Counted from the stretch's first letter, positions 26,052 to 34,870 are shown. The stretch: DNA of 64,000 nucleotides from Blautia luti (GCF_033096465.1 NZ_AP028156.1:3552501-3616500), one strand, 5' to 3'. The notes: generated by a model from the letters alone, not told the origin. A program made the numbers and translations.

Positions 26052-26070
26052 TGTAAAAGCACTTTCATTT

Positions 26071-26607
26071 TCACTCCAACAGATAACAGCTCGTATAAGC
26101 AATCGTACAATCTCCATAATAATATTGCAGCCCATTCGCCTGACAGACCTGCGTCACCAACATCCCATAAGCTTCCATCGAAGAAAAAGCCTGCTTCGGA
26201 AAACGACACGGCGCATCCGGATAGGTACAGACTTTGCACTTCGTACAGCACCCTGCTCCAATTGCCAGCATATCAGGATAAAGCTCCCTCAGCTTCTTCT
26301 CAAACTCTACAAAATACTCCTTATGCCTGGCTTCCGTTTCCATCATACCTTCTCCATCAAGAGCGTCCTCCAGTTCTCCCACAGTCTGAACAATAATTCC
26401 ATATTTATAACGCCGTACTTTTGCCTCACATTCTTCAAGTGTGCCACATCCTGGAGGACAGCTCCAGCACTTATTATATTTATGACAGGTATCTGACGCA
26501 CACATCTGACGCACCTCCGGTTTCAGTTCAATCGTATCACAATCCAGCGGCGCCACATGTGAAAAGCCCTGTTCCATTCCCATCTGTTCTAATTTCTTTA
26601 TATCCAT
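26071..26607 (-). CDS. DUF2284 cysteine-rich metal-binding protein
   Basis: A 178-residue protein with many cysteines: CASDTCHKYNKCWSCPPGCG (about 36-55), then CCTKCKVCTYPDAPCRFP (about 119-136). This matches DUF2284, predicted metal or Fe-S proteins often found with corrinoid methyltransferase genes. It may assist electron transfer for reductive activation of cobalamin, but no activity is established. Its start lies four bases after the stop of the activator gene, so they are tightly coupled. Confidence 0.85.
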   Translation of the reverse strand: MDIKKLEQMGMEQGFSHVAPLDCDTIELKPEVRQMCASDTCHKYNKCWSCPPGCGTLEECEAKVRRYKYGIIVQTVGELEDALDGEGMMETEARHKEYFVEFEKKLRELYPDMLAIGAGCCTKCKVCTYPDAPCRFPKQAFSSMEAYGMLVTQVCQANGLQYYYGDCTIAYTSCYLLE

Positions 26608-26611
26608 AACC

Positions 26612-28345
26612 TCAACTCCTTACCTCAAATCCCAGCTCATCAATAAAATAATCCTGAAAATCACCCGAAGCAGCCAGCTCCACGAAATCAATCTTTCTCA
26701 CCAGCTCATCCATTTCCAGCATTTCCTTCTCATTCACAAGCGCAATCTTCGCGCCCTCACCGGCAGTATTTCCCACAGGCTTTACTTTCCTCACAAGTGC
26801 TGCTGGAAATAATCCAATCTTCCCTGCACTGACCGGATCCATATAATTGCCAAAAGCCCCTGCAATATATACCGAACTGATTTCATCTTCTGTAATCCCA
26901 AGCCGCTCCATAAGCATCTGGATCCCGGCTGCGATCGCAGCCTTTGCAAGCTGAACCTCTCCAATATCCTTCTGTGTCAGATAAACCCCTCTCTCATTGC
27001 CAGCCAGCTCCGGTGATACCAGCATAAACACACTCTGATTCTTCTGTCCACTGCTCAACGCTCCATTCTCATCCAGCATTCCCGCATCCAGAAGCCCTGC
27101 CACCAGATCGATCAATCCTGAACCACACAAACCAACCGCCGGTTTATTCCCCACAGTCGTATAACTCCATTTCCCATCCCTAAACTTCACATGATCCACA
27201 GCTCCCGCCGCGCCACGCATTCCGCACTCGATCTTGGCCCCTTCAAAAGCAGGCCCCGCTGCCGTAGAACAAGTCACCAGACGCTCCCTGTTCCCCAGAA
27301 CCATCTCCCCATTCGTTCCAATGTCGATCATCAGTGAAATCTCCTCCTGCAGATCCTGCCTCAACGCCAGCAGACATCCACAGGTATCCGCTCCTACATA
27401 GCCGGCAATATCCGGCAACATGATCAATTCCGCCTTCTTCTGCACAGCCAACCCATAATCCTCCGCATTCAAAACCAGCCTCTCACTCACAGCCGGCGTA
27501 TAAGGCGCATGCACCAGCGAAGCCGGAGAAATCCCCAGAAACAGATGATGCATACAGGTATTTCCCACAATACACACCTGAAAAATATCCCTCCTGTCAA
27601 TCCCTGCATTCTCTGCCAGCACGCCCAGCATCTCATTAACCGCTTCCCGTATGCACTGACTTAACGCCTCCGTTCCATGCTCCAACGCATAATTTGCCCT
27701 CATGATCACATCCGCACCATACTGCGCCTGGGGATTCATCCGGCTCTCCACCGCCAGAGTCCTGCCATCCTCACCATCAAGCAAATACCCCGCAATCGTA
27801 GTCGTCCCAATATCAAACGCCACCAGACACCTCCGACCAGCTTCCTTCCTAAACTCCAGGATCCGCCTTCTACTATAAACCACATACCACTCATCAGAAT
27901 CTCTCCGCATTCCATACAGTTCCCCTGCCAACTTCAGATTCACTTCCATACTCTCCGGACTAATATCACTATCTTTCTCCCCCAATATATCCAGAAGCCG
28001 CTCCCAATCCGACCGCCTCTCCCCTACATTCGCTTTCTCCAGTTCAACCTGAACCATCCGCAATCCCGGCCCAAACACAACCTCCCGGTTAAACCCATCC
28101 GTCAATATCTTCTCATTACCAGCCCTGTCCAACGTCTCCACTGCACAAATTTCACCCACACCAATCCGCACCTGACACGCCTTAACCACTTCCCCATCAA
28201 TCTTAACCAGACACTTTCCACATTTACCAAGCCCACCACAAGGCGCATCCGGTCTCAACCCTGCCCTGATCTCAGCCTCCAGCACCGAAGTTCCATCTTC
28301 CACCTCTATCTCAATATCCTCACGCACAAACTTCACCCAAGCCAT
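26612..28345 (-). CDS. Corrinoid activation protein (ferredoxin domain plus ASKHA ATPase, RACo-like)
   Basis: A 577-residue protein that reduces inactivated Co(II) corrinoid back to Co(I) at the cost of ATP. The start MAWVKF (28345) has GGGAGG upstream; a longer frame lacks one. Residues ~1-90 are a 2Fe-2S ferredoxin domain with Cys36, Cys42, Cys45 and Cys57. The remaining part has the DUF4445/ASKHA ATPase fold: CLVAFDIGTTTIAGYLLDG, MIDIGTNGEMVLG and VYIAGAFGNYMDP. Belongs with the methyltransferases around it. Third codon positions are unusually rich in G and T. Confidence 0.92.
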   Translation of the reverse strand: MAWVKFVREDIEIEVEDGTSVLEAEIRAGLRPDAPCGGLGKCGKCLVKIDGEVVKACQVRIGVGEICAVETLDRAGNEKILTDGFNREVVFGPGLRMVQVELEKANVGERRSDWERLLDILGEKDSDISPESMEVNLKLAGELYGMRRDSDEWYVVYSRRRILEFRKEAGRRCLVAFDIGTTTIAGYLLDGEDGRTLAVESRMNPQAQYGADVIMRANYALEHGTEALSQCIREAVNEMLGVLAENAGIDRRDIFQVCIVGNTCMHHLFLGISPASLVHAPYTPAVSERLVLNAEDYGLAVQKKAELIMLPDIAGYVGADTCGCLLALRQDLQEEISLMIDIGTNGEMVLGNRERLVTCSTAAGPAFEGAKIECGMRGAAGAVDHVKFRDGKWSYTTVGNKPAVGLCGSGLIDLVAGLLDAGMLDENGALSSGQKNQSVFMLVSPELAGNERGVYLTQKDIGEVQLAKAAIAAGIQMLMERLGITEDEISSVYIAGAFGNYMDPVSAGKIGLFPAALVRKVKPVGNTAGEGAKIALVNEKEMLEMDELVRKIDFVELAASGDFQDYFIDELGFEVRS

Positions 28346-28468
28346 ATAAAAAACCTCCCACACTTGCCCAATAATCAACCTTTTCACACATCTATTATTT
28401 TATGTCCAATAACTTCCCCACATCTCATTCACCCACTCGCGAAACCAACACCCATTATTATACCACCC

Positions 28469-28522
28469 CATAAAGCGAAAGGACCACCCCACGCACCCGC
28501 AGAGCAGTCCCCTCCCTTTATG
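28469..28522 (-). other. Extended hairpin between corrinoid protein and activator genes
   Basis: In the 216-base gap, CATAAAG and CTTTATG form the base of a long imperfect stem with inner GGAC/GTCC pairing. No T-run follows on the minus strand. A TATAAT-like sequence lies just beyond it. It may stabilise or attenuate the message between the two genes, or belong to an internal promoter leader. Confidence 0.4.
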
Positions 28523-28561
28523 TTTTCATGTTATCCTTATACCATAAAAGAATAATCCAGC

Positions 28562-29200
28562 TTAAGCCGCCGCCAGCTTCTTAGCCAACGAAGCCGCACT
28601 AGCCGCATCATCAGAATACCCATCAGCCCCAATCTCCTCAGCAAACGCCTCAGTAATCGGTGCCCCACCAACCATAACCTTAATATTACCTCTGAAATCA
28701 GCCGCATTCAACGCCTCAACAGTCTCCTTCAAAGACGGCATAGTAGTCGTCAGCAAAGCAGAAAGAGCAATAATCTTAACATCCGGATTCTCTTTATAGC
28801 ACTCAATAATCTTAGCCGCCGGAACATCAACCCCAAGATCAATTACTTCAAACCCGGCACTCTCTATCATCATAGCCACCAGATTCTTACCAATATCATG
28901 AAGATCACCGGAAACAGTCGCAATAATAACTTTACCCAGCGCACCAGTAGAACCAGTTGCCAAATGAGGTTTCAGAACCTCAACTCCCTTCTTCATAGCA
29001 CGCGCTGCAACCAGCATCTCCGGAACAAAAATCTCACCATTTTTAAATTTCTCACCAACTACGGACATTGCACTGATCATACCATCATTCAGAATCGCAA
29101 CCGGATCATCACCCTCATCAATGGCTTCCTGTACAGCCGGTCCTACTAATTTCGCTTTCCCTTTTTCTACTAATTCAGCAACTTCATTTATCTTAGACAT
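28562..29200 (-). CDS. Corrinoid protein of a methyltransferase system (first paralog)
   Basis: A 212-residue cobalamin-binding protein. ATG at 29200 has AAGGAGG upstream. The helical cap (~1-85) precedes the B12 domain with GDLHDIGKN; His101 would ligate cobalt. It accepts a methyl group from a substrate-specific MT I and hands it to tetrahydrofolate via MT II. Both are encoded directly upstream (MT II 16 bases away), so this is likely their dedicated carrier. Codons end mostly in T or G, as in the neighbouring activator. Confidence 0.93.
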   Translation of the reverse strand: MSKINEVAELVEKGKAKLVGPAVQEAIDEGDDPVAILNDGMISAMSVVGEKFKNGEIFVPEMLVAARAMKKGVEVLKPHLATGSTGALGKVIIATVSGDLHDIGKNLVAMMIESAGFEVIDLGVDVPAAKIIECYKENPDVKIIALSALLTTTMPSLKETVEALNAADFRGNIKVMVGGAPITEAFAEEIGADGYSDDAASAASLAKKLAAA

Positions 29201-29216
29201 AATCAAATCCTCCTTA

Positions 29217-30035
29217 TTATTTCTTCTTTGCAGTTCCAATCAGTCCTTCTCTGTAAGCCCCGATATATTCCATACAATAATCATCCAGACCAAGCAGCGC
29301 CTCTGTCGCATAAACCAGTCCAAGCATATCCTTATTAGTCGGATCCATAATTCCACTGTCCAGTCCGGCATTCATTGCCAGTACCAGGAAACCATAATTG
29401 ATCAGCTTACGCACCGGCAGATTAAAGGAAATATTACTGATCGCGGCTGTGATATGAATCGACGGATACTGCTCACGAACACTTGTAATTGTCTCAATAT
29501 TAGTAGCAATACCATCCTCAGAAGTACAAAGCATCTCAACCAGCGGATCAATATGAATTCTGTTCGGAGCAATTCCATACTCCTTCGCTTTCGCCATGAT
29601 CTTGTCAAAAACTTTCAGACGGTCTGCCGCACATTTCGGAATACCAGTATTGTCACTCAGCAGCGCAATCACCTGCCATCCTTCATTTCCCGGCTCTGCC
29701 ATGATCGGGAAAATCGTATCAATCTTATGTCCCTCTCCTGATACAGAGTTAAAAATTCCAGGCTTCTTACAGAATTTATACGCCTGTGCCAGAACATCCG
29801 GGCTCGGGCTGTCAATAGAAATTGGAAGATCTGTAACCTCCTGAATACAGTCGATCATCCATTTCAGAGTTTCCACTTCCTCTGCTTCCGGAACAGAAGC
29901 ACAACAATCAATATAAGTAGCCCCACTATCTGCCTGAAGCTTCGCCCTCGCTTTAATAAAATCAGAATCTCTCTTCGCGATCGCTTCTGCAACAACCGGA
30001 ATAGAACCATTAATTTTTTCCCCAATAATAATCAT
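29217..30035 (-). CDS. Methyltetrahydrofolate:corrinoid methyltransferase (MT II)
   Basis: A 272-residue TIM-barrel of the pterin-binding family (like AcsE, MtgA and OdmD). It begins MIIIGEKINGSIP and has DSGATYIDCCA and SIDSPSP, typical of methyl-THF-binding enzymes rather than true dihydropteroate synthase. It moves a methyl group from the corrinoid protein to tetrahydrofolate, feeding the Wood-Ljungdahl methyl branch. GGAGG precedes the start. Encoded between the UroD-family MT I and the corrinoid protein. Confidence 0.92.
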   Translation of the reverse strand: MIIIGEKINGSIPVVAEAIAKRDSDFIKARAKLQADSGATYIDCCASVPEAEEVETLKWMIDCIQEVTDLPISIDSPSPDVLAQAYKFCKKPGIFNSVSGEGHKIDTIFPIMAEPGNEGWQVIALLSDNTGIPKCAADRLKVFDKIMAKAKEYGIAPNRIHIDPLVEMLCTSEDGIATNIETITSVREQYPSIHITAAISNISFNLPVRKLINYGFLVLAMNAGLDSGIMDPTNKDMLGLVYATEALLGLDDYCMEYIGAYREGLIGTAKKK

Positions 30036-30164
30036 CTTTTAAACACCTCCATAGCATCATCCTCTGTCACCCCCAAAATCTCATCTACGCGTCAGGCAGA
30101 TATTCGCATTCCGCTCTGCCATCCTCTCCCAAACTTCCGATTTGTCACTGGCAAATACAAAAAA

Positions 30165-31199
30165 TCAGAACATGATCTGCCACGGAAGTCTCGTAGATTC
30201 AGATGCCTTAATACCAAATTTCTCTTCATTCAGCTTGTCAATGGAATCACAGAGAGATTTGTAAACTCCCGGATAAACAGAACCAGGACCACCCTGAGCG
30301 ATACAAGGAATAAAGTATTTATTTCCACAATCTTCACAGACACGACGTACAACTGCCTCGCAGTTCTCATCTGTCCATCCCTCGAAGTCAACTGCACGGT
30401 TCTCAATACCACCCATGAAGCTGATCTTTCCACCATACTTCTTGATCAGTTCCGGAAGATTATTGGTTTCCATACATCCCTGCCATACATCGATTCCCAT
30501 CTCGATCATAGACGGAACCAATGTCGCAGCATAACTGTCAGAATGATGGATAACCAGTTCAACACCATGGCTGTGATAATATCCGTAGATCTCTTTATAC
30601 GGCTCAAGTAAAAATTCATCAAACATTGCCGGACTCATAAATGTACTGTCCAGTCCGCCCCAGTCATCATGATGGAAAATTGCATCAGGATGAAGATTAG
30701 AACAGATTCCTTCTGCCAGTTCCAGCTCCCACTCTGTCAGATATTTGATCAGGTCATGCATCTCATCCGGATTTGTAATGTAATAAACCAGCGCATTGCT
30801 GATCTCGCACAGATGATGAGTCTGCTCAAATATTCCCGGTGCAACGAAAGCTGCCTTAAATGCCTGCTCTCCATCAACTGCATCATACTGAGCTTTCACC
30901 ATATCCCACTGATCCTGGGTAAATTTCAGAGACGGTGCATGTACATAATCTTTCCAGTCTTCAATATCTTTTACTACGATCTTATCCGGAGTATGTACAG
31001 GGAAAGAACCTGGAACCCCTTTCGGGAAAGTATTGGTTACGCCCCATGCATTTACCACATTTTCCTGTCCCGGCTGGAGCAGCGGGTTTGCATACATAAA
31101 CGGATGAAAAAGAAGCTGCACTGCTTCATACTGATTGACAAATCTGTCAGGATTACCGCCCTTTATAACTTCCAGCATATTCTGTTTTGGTGTTAACAT
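30165..31199 (-). CDS. UroD-family corrinoid methyltransferase (MT I), substrate unknown
   Basis: A 344-residue member of the uroporphyrinogen decarboxylase superfamily, which in this context contains methyltransferases of the MtaA and O-demethylase type. Start MLTPKQNML (31199) follows AGGAGG. Recognisable features include HHDDWGG, IHHSDSY and SFMGGIENRAVDF. The His-x-Cys zinc motif of MtaA is not present as such (HHSDS occurs there), so the metal ligands probably differ. First gene of the cluster; the substrate could be a methoxylated aromatic compound, glycine betaine being less likely as those enzymes are MttB-type. Heme synthesis genes are absent, which argues against true UroD. Confidence 0.8.
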   Translation of the reverse strand: MLTPKQNMLEVIKGGNPDRFVNQYEAVQLLFHPFMYANPLLQPGQENVVNAWGVTNTFPKGVPGSFPVHTPDKIVVKDIEDWKDYVHAPSLKFTQDQWDMVKAQYDAVDGEQAFKAAFVAPGIFEQTHHLCEISNALVYYITNPDEMHDLIKYLTEWELELAEGICSNLHPDAIFHHDDWGGLDSTFMSPAMFDEFLLEPYKEIYGYYHSHGVELVIHHSDSYAATLVPSMIEMGIDVWQGCMETNNLPELIKKYGGKISFMGGIENRAVDFEGWTDENCEAVVRRVCEDCGNKYFIPCIAQGGPGSVYPGVYKSLCDSIDKLNEEKFGIKASESTRLPWQIMF

Positions 31200-31576
31200 A
31201 TGATCTACCTCCTCATATAGTTTGGGAAACACCCCCATGTTTCCATATTTATTTAGTTAAATTGTCGTTCTTTATCCCGTTTTTGATGATTCTATTGTAG
31301 CATTTGTATATATCGAAAGCCATAATTAGATATGCGGATTTTCTCCATACATATCCATACAATTTGTATGAACTATTTTTATATCATCTTAAATCCGTCA
31401 AATCAGAAAAGGTTATACTTGTAACCATCACCCGGAGACGTTATAATTTTAAATACAAAAACTCTATATCTATCAATTATAATTATGATATCCGGGTCAA
31501 AGGTTCAAAAGCCGTCCGTGCCTGCACCATAAAACTTTTTTTGAACCAGGGTCCCGCCAGACATGAGGTGAACATT
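31200..31576. other. Divergent intergenic region
   Basis: About 375 bases between the methyltransferase cluster (minus) and the serine hydrolase (plus). It is AT-rich. A TACAAT -10-like hexamer faces the cluster near 31290 without a good -35, which would fit an activator-dependent promoter. I see no convincing gene or RNA element. Confidence 0.4.
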
Positions 31577-32452
31577 ATGTACTTAAAACGCGCTTTACTT
31601 CCTCTTATTTCCGTCTGCTTCCTTCTCTCATCTGTATGCTCCGCATCTGAAGGTGAGGGAATGCTTTCTCCTTCCTCGGAATCTACAGACAGCGTCTTCG
31701 GAAGTTCCTCTTCCGCAGAACCTGTAACCGATGAGAAGCTTCAGTCCCTGTTAGATCAGCTCCAGGTGAAACTGCCCACAGGCAATGGAAACTGGTCCCT
31801 GTACATCTGTGATCTTTTTAATGAATCCGAGGGCGGATTGAACACAGATTCCATGCAGGCAGCCAGCCTGATCAAGCTCTACATTATGGGAGCAGTTTAC
31901 GAGAATTATGACTCCGTGATCCGGCAGTATAGCAAAGAATCTGTAGACTCCAGCCTTTATTCCATGATCACCGTCAGTGACAACGATGCAGCCAACACAT
32001 TAGTCAGTTATCTGGGCGGTGGTAATTCCACAGCCGGAATGCAGGCTGTAAACAGTTTCTGCCAGGCCCACGATTATACGAAAACAAGTATGGGGCGCCT
32101 GCTTCTGGCAGATAATACACAGGGAGACAACTATACATCCACAGATGACTGTGCACATTTTCTCCAGGAGATCTATGAGGAAGAAGATTCGGATTACCCA
32201 CATGCTTCTGATATGTACACCCTGCTGAAAGCCCAGACCAGAAGAAACAAGATTCCAGCCCAGCTTCCCCAGGATGTAAAAACAGCCAACAAAACAGGCG
32301 AACTTTCCAATGTAGAAAATGACGCCGGGATCATCTATGATTCCGAGAATGACCTGGTGATCGTATTCATGTCCCAGAATCTCTCAGACACCTCTGCTGC
32401 ACAGAATACCATTGCTTCACTCAGCAGAGAAATTTACGATTACTACAACTGA
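31577..32452 (+). CDS. Secreted class A beta-lactamase-like serine hydrolase
   Basis: A 291-residue exported protein; ATG at 31577 with GAGGTG upstream starts a clear signal peptide (MYLKRALLPLISVCFLLSS). A Ser/Glu-rich linker precedes the hydrolase domain. The three active-site motifs of serine beta-lactamases and DD-peptidases are present: Ser97-Lys100 (SLIK), SDN (134-136) and KTG (239-241). The omega-loop region lacks the usual Glu166 of class A enzymes (it reads LLLADNTQGDN), so efficient beta-lactam hydrolysis is doubtful and a cell-wall peptidase or related role is likelier. Followed by an SH3-repeat wall-binding protein. Confidence 0.8.
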   Translation: MYLKRALLPLISVCFLLSSVCSASEGEGMLSPSSESTDSVFGSSSSAEPVTDEKLQSLLDQLQVKLPTGNGNWSLYICDLFNESEGGLNTDSMQAASLIKLYIMGAVYENYDSVIRQYSKESVDSSLYSMITVSDNDAANTLVSYLGGGNSTAGMQAVNSFCQAHDYTKTSMGRLLLADNTQGDNYTSTDDCAHFLQEIYEEEDSDYPHASDMYTLLKAQTRRNKIPAQLPQDVKTANKTGELSNVENDAGIIYDSENDLVIVFMSQNLSDTSAAQNTIASLSREIYDYYN

Positions 32453-32492
32453 TTCCGTTAACAGCACGAATTATTAAAAAAGGAGGATTCCT

Positions 32493-33458
32493 ATGATGAA
32501 AGAGAAAAGAAAAGTTTTAACACTATTGGCTGCAGCTGCCCTGGCAGTCTCTGTTCCCGGAAATTCCGCTGATGTTCAGGCATCATCCAACACCTTTCGC
32601 GTAAACGTAGCCACCGGATATCTGGCACTGAGAAATGATACCTCTTTCGATACCAGCAATGAGATCGGAGAACTTTACACCGGCGATCTGGTAGAAGTAG
32701 CAGATTACACCGGAGCTACCGGATACTGGTATGTTTACTCTCCGAAATATGACAGATACGGCTATGTCAATAACGATTACCTGGACGCTGTAGTATCCTC
32801 TTCCCCCAGTTATTCCAATTCCAACTGGACCGTAAGCGTGGACAAAGGATATCTGGCCCTCCGCAGCGCGAAAGCCTTCGATTCCTCCAACGAGATCGGC
32901 CAGCTTTACTCCGGCGATACAGTATGTGTTTCTGACAGCAGCGATCCCTCTTACTGGTATGTATATTCTCCCAAGCTGAATTCCTACGGATATGTTAATA
33001 AAGACTATCTCTACGGCGGCAGTTCCGGAAGCAGCACAGGATATTTCGGCGAGACACGAACCGTCCATGTGGACAAAGGATATCTGGCTCTTCGCAGTAT
33101 GAAGGCATATGATTCCTCCAACGAACTGGGGGAACTTTACACCGGTGACACAGTCCAGTTAATGGATACCAGCGATTCCCAGTACTGGTATGTCTACTCT
33201 CCGAAATATGATCTGAACGGTTTTGTAAATAAAGATTACCTCACAGGTGGAACAGCCTATGCCACCAAAACTGTCCACGTAAGCAAAGGATATCTTGCTT
33301 TGCGCAACGCCAAGGCATATGATACCTCCAATGAGATCGGTCAGTTGAACACCGGCGACACAGTCCAGCTGATCGATTCTAATGACTCCCAGTACTGGTA
33401 CGTGTATTCCCCACGGCTTATGAATTACGGATATGTAAATAAAGACTATCTGTATTAA
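32493..33458 (+). CDS. Secreted protein with four SH3-like repeats
   Basis: A 321-residue exported protein with AAGGAGG before the start and a signal peptide ending near ADVQA. The rest is four ~65-75-residue bacterial SH3-type repeats, each with GYLALR, then a Y/S-GD turn and YWYVYSP, ending GYVN(K/N)DYL. Such repeats bind peptidoglycan or other wall polymers. No catalytic domain is attached, so it probably acts as a wall-associated partner of the serine hydrolase encoded 40 bases upstream. Confidence 0.85.
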   Translation: MMKEKRKVLTLLAAAALAVSVPGNSADVQASSNTFRVNVATGYLALRNDTSFDTSNEIGELYTGDLVEVADYTGATGYWYVYSPKYDRYGYVNNDYLDAVVSSSPSYSNSNWTVSVDKGYLALRSAKAFDSSNEIGQLYSGDTVCVSDSSDPSYWYVYSPKLNSYGYVNKDYLYGGSSGSSTGYFGETRTVHVDKGYLALRSMKAYDSSNELGELYTGDTVQLMDTSDSQYWYVYSPKYDLNGFVNKDYLTGGTAYATKTVHVSKGYLALRNAKAYDTSNEIGQLNTGDTVQLIDSNDSQYWYVYSPRLMNYGYVNKDYLY

Positions 33459-33507
33459 ATTTCATCCTTTTGCCCACGAAAAATTTTAAAGAAAGAGTTC
33501 ATAAATT

Positions 33508-33939
33508 ATGCCAAAAAGACAGGTAAACCATACCATACGTAAACATTTCAACGAAATCATTTATAATATTTCACGTTACACGGAAATCGTCCTTTCCATT
33601 ATCATTCTGGTGGTGATCGCTCTGTCCGGCATCCGCCTGATCATGGAAGTGGCAGCCACCTCTGTGCCGACTATGGATACGGAATTTTTCACCAGTTTCC
33701 TTTCCCAGGCACTATCTCTGGTAGTAGGCGTAGAGTTTGTAAAAATGCTCTGCCAGCATTCCGCCCAGACAGTTGTAGAGGTACTGATGTTCGCCACTGC
33801 CCGTCAGATGGTGGTGGAACATCTCGGACCCAGTGAAACGCTCCTGGGTGTGATCAGCATCGCAGTCCTTTTCGCCATCCGAAAATATCTCATGACGGAT
33901 AATGACGATATGAATTCACGGAGGCACAAAGACGAATAA
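33508..33939 (+). CDS. PsiE-like small membrane protein
   Basis: A 143-residue protein with four hydrophobic segments (IVLSIIILVVIALSGI, FLSQALSLVVGVEFV, VVEVLMFATARQMVV, LLGVISIAVLFAI) and charged ends. Sequence and helix pattern resemble the phosphate-starvation-inducible PsiE family, whose biochemical role is unknown. A purine-rich ribosome binding site precedes the start. It lies between the SH3 protein and nudC on the same strand. Confidence 0.7.
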   Translation: MPKRQVNHTIRKHFNEIIYNISRYTEIVLSIIILVVIALSGIRLIMEVAATSVPTMDTEFFTSFLSQALSLVVGVEFVKMLCQHSAQTVVEVLMFATARQMVVEHLGPSETLLGVISIAVLFAIRKYLMTDNDDMNSRRHKDE

Positions 33940-34016
33940 TTTTCTGATATGTTGTTATAACAATGTATTTTTCGAACTGTATATGGTATATTTTTTCAGA
34001 AAAGGACTATTACATT

Positions 34017-34865
34017 ATGATTCAGGATATTGCGCCACATACTTATCACAACGAATACAGACCGTCCCAGCCGGACAAAGACAGCTTCATTCTGGTCTAT
34101 GAGAAAGGAAGCATCCTTCTTCCACGGCAGGAACGTGAAGAAGCCATCTCTTTTCCCCGTTTTCAGGAATTAGAAGGCAAAACAGAAAATCTCTACAGTA
34201 ATTATATCTACCTGTTTTCCGTTGACGACCAGCGTTTCTATCTGATCCCCCATCTGGACGCTTCCCTGCTTCCGGATTATGGATTTCAGGATGTCCGTGT
34301 GCTGCGCACTGCACACCCCCAGCACCTGGCATTCGCAGGAATTACAGGCCATCAGCTTTACCAATGGTACAATAAGCGCCAGTTCTGCGGCTGCTGCGGC
34401 AAACCTATGATCCACAGCCAGAAAGAGCGTATGATGGAATGCCCCTCCTGCGGAAATCACGAATACCCGGTTCTGTGTCCTGCAGTTATCGTAGGAATTA
34501 CCAACGGCGATAAGATCATCCTGTCCAAATACGAAGGCCGCAGATTCAAACGCTACGCCCTGATCGCAGGCTTTGCAGAGATCGGCGAAACCATTGAGGA
34601 AACAGTCCACAGAGAAGTTATGGAGGAAGTGGGACTGAAGGTCAAGAATCTCCGCTACTATAAAAGCCAGCCATGGTCTTTCAGTGGTTCCCTTCTTTTC
34701 GGATTCTTTTGCGACGTAGACGGCGATGATACTCTCACTGTCGATCACGAAGAACTCTCCATGGCCCAGTGGGTAGAACGGAACAAAATCCCCGATCAGG
34801 GCAACAACATCAGCCTGACCAAAGAAATGATGATGCTCTTCCGCGCTGGAAAAGAGCCCAGATAA
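34017..34865 (+). CDS. nudC: NAD+ diphosphatase NudC-like Nudix hydrolase
   Basis: A 282-residue protein with the NudC layout: N-terminal domain, zinc ribbon with four cysteines (CGCCGKPM ... CPSCG), then the Nudix domain with a complete box (G-x5-E-x7-REVMEEVG). NudC enzymes split NADH and also remove NAD caps from RNA. The family signature SQPWPFPxS reads SQPWSFSGS here, a divergence at two prolines. Start MIQDIAPH (34017) was preferred over an upstream methionine that lacks a ribosome binding site. Confidence 0.85.
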   Translation: MIQDIAPHTYHNEYRPSQPDKDSFILVYEKGSILLPRQEREEAISFPRFQELEGKTENLYSNYIYLFSVDDQRFYLIPHLDASLLPDYGFQDVRVLRTAHPQHLAFAGITGHQLYQWYNKRQFCGCCGKPMIHSQKERMMECPSCGNHEYPVLCPAVIVGITNGDKIILSKYEGRRFKRYALIAGFAEIGETIEETVHREVMEEVGLKVKNLRYYKSQPWSFSGSLLFGFFCDVDGDDTLTVDHEELSMAQWVERNKIPDQGNNISLTKEMMMLFRAGKEPR

Positions 34866-34870
34866 ACACA

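Noticed and set aside
29217..30035. Dihydropteroate synthase FolP
   Set aside because: Same fold, but the start MIIIGEKIN and the neighbours match methyl-THF:corrinoid methyltransferases.
30036..30164. Twelve-codon frame in the gap between MT I and MT II
   Set aside because: Too short, and nothing but a loose ribosome-binding-like GGGAGAGG supports it.
30165..31199. True uroporphyrinogen decarboxylase HemE
   Set aside because: The context is entirely corrinoid methyl transfer with no heme genes, and the sequence resembles the methyltransferase branch.
31304..31576. N-terminal extension of the serine hydrolase by about 90 residues
   Set aside because: The extension has no ribosome binding site or signal peptide; a proper signal peptide and GAGGTG fit the start at 31577.
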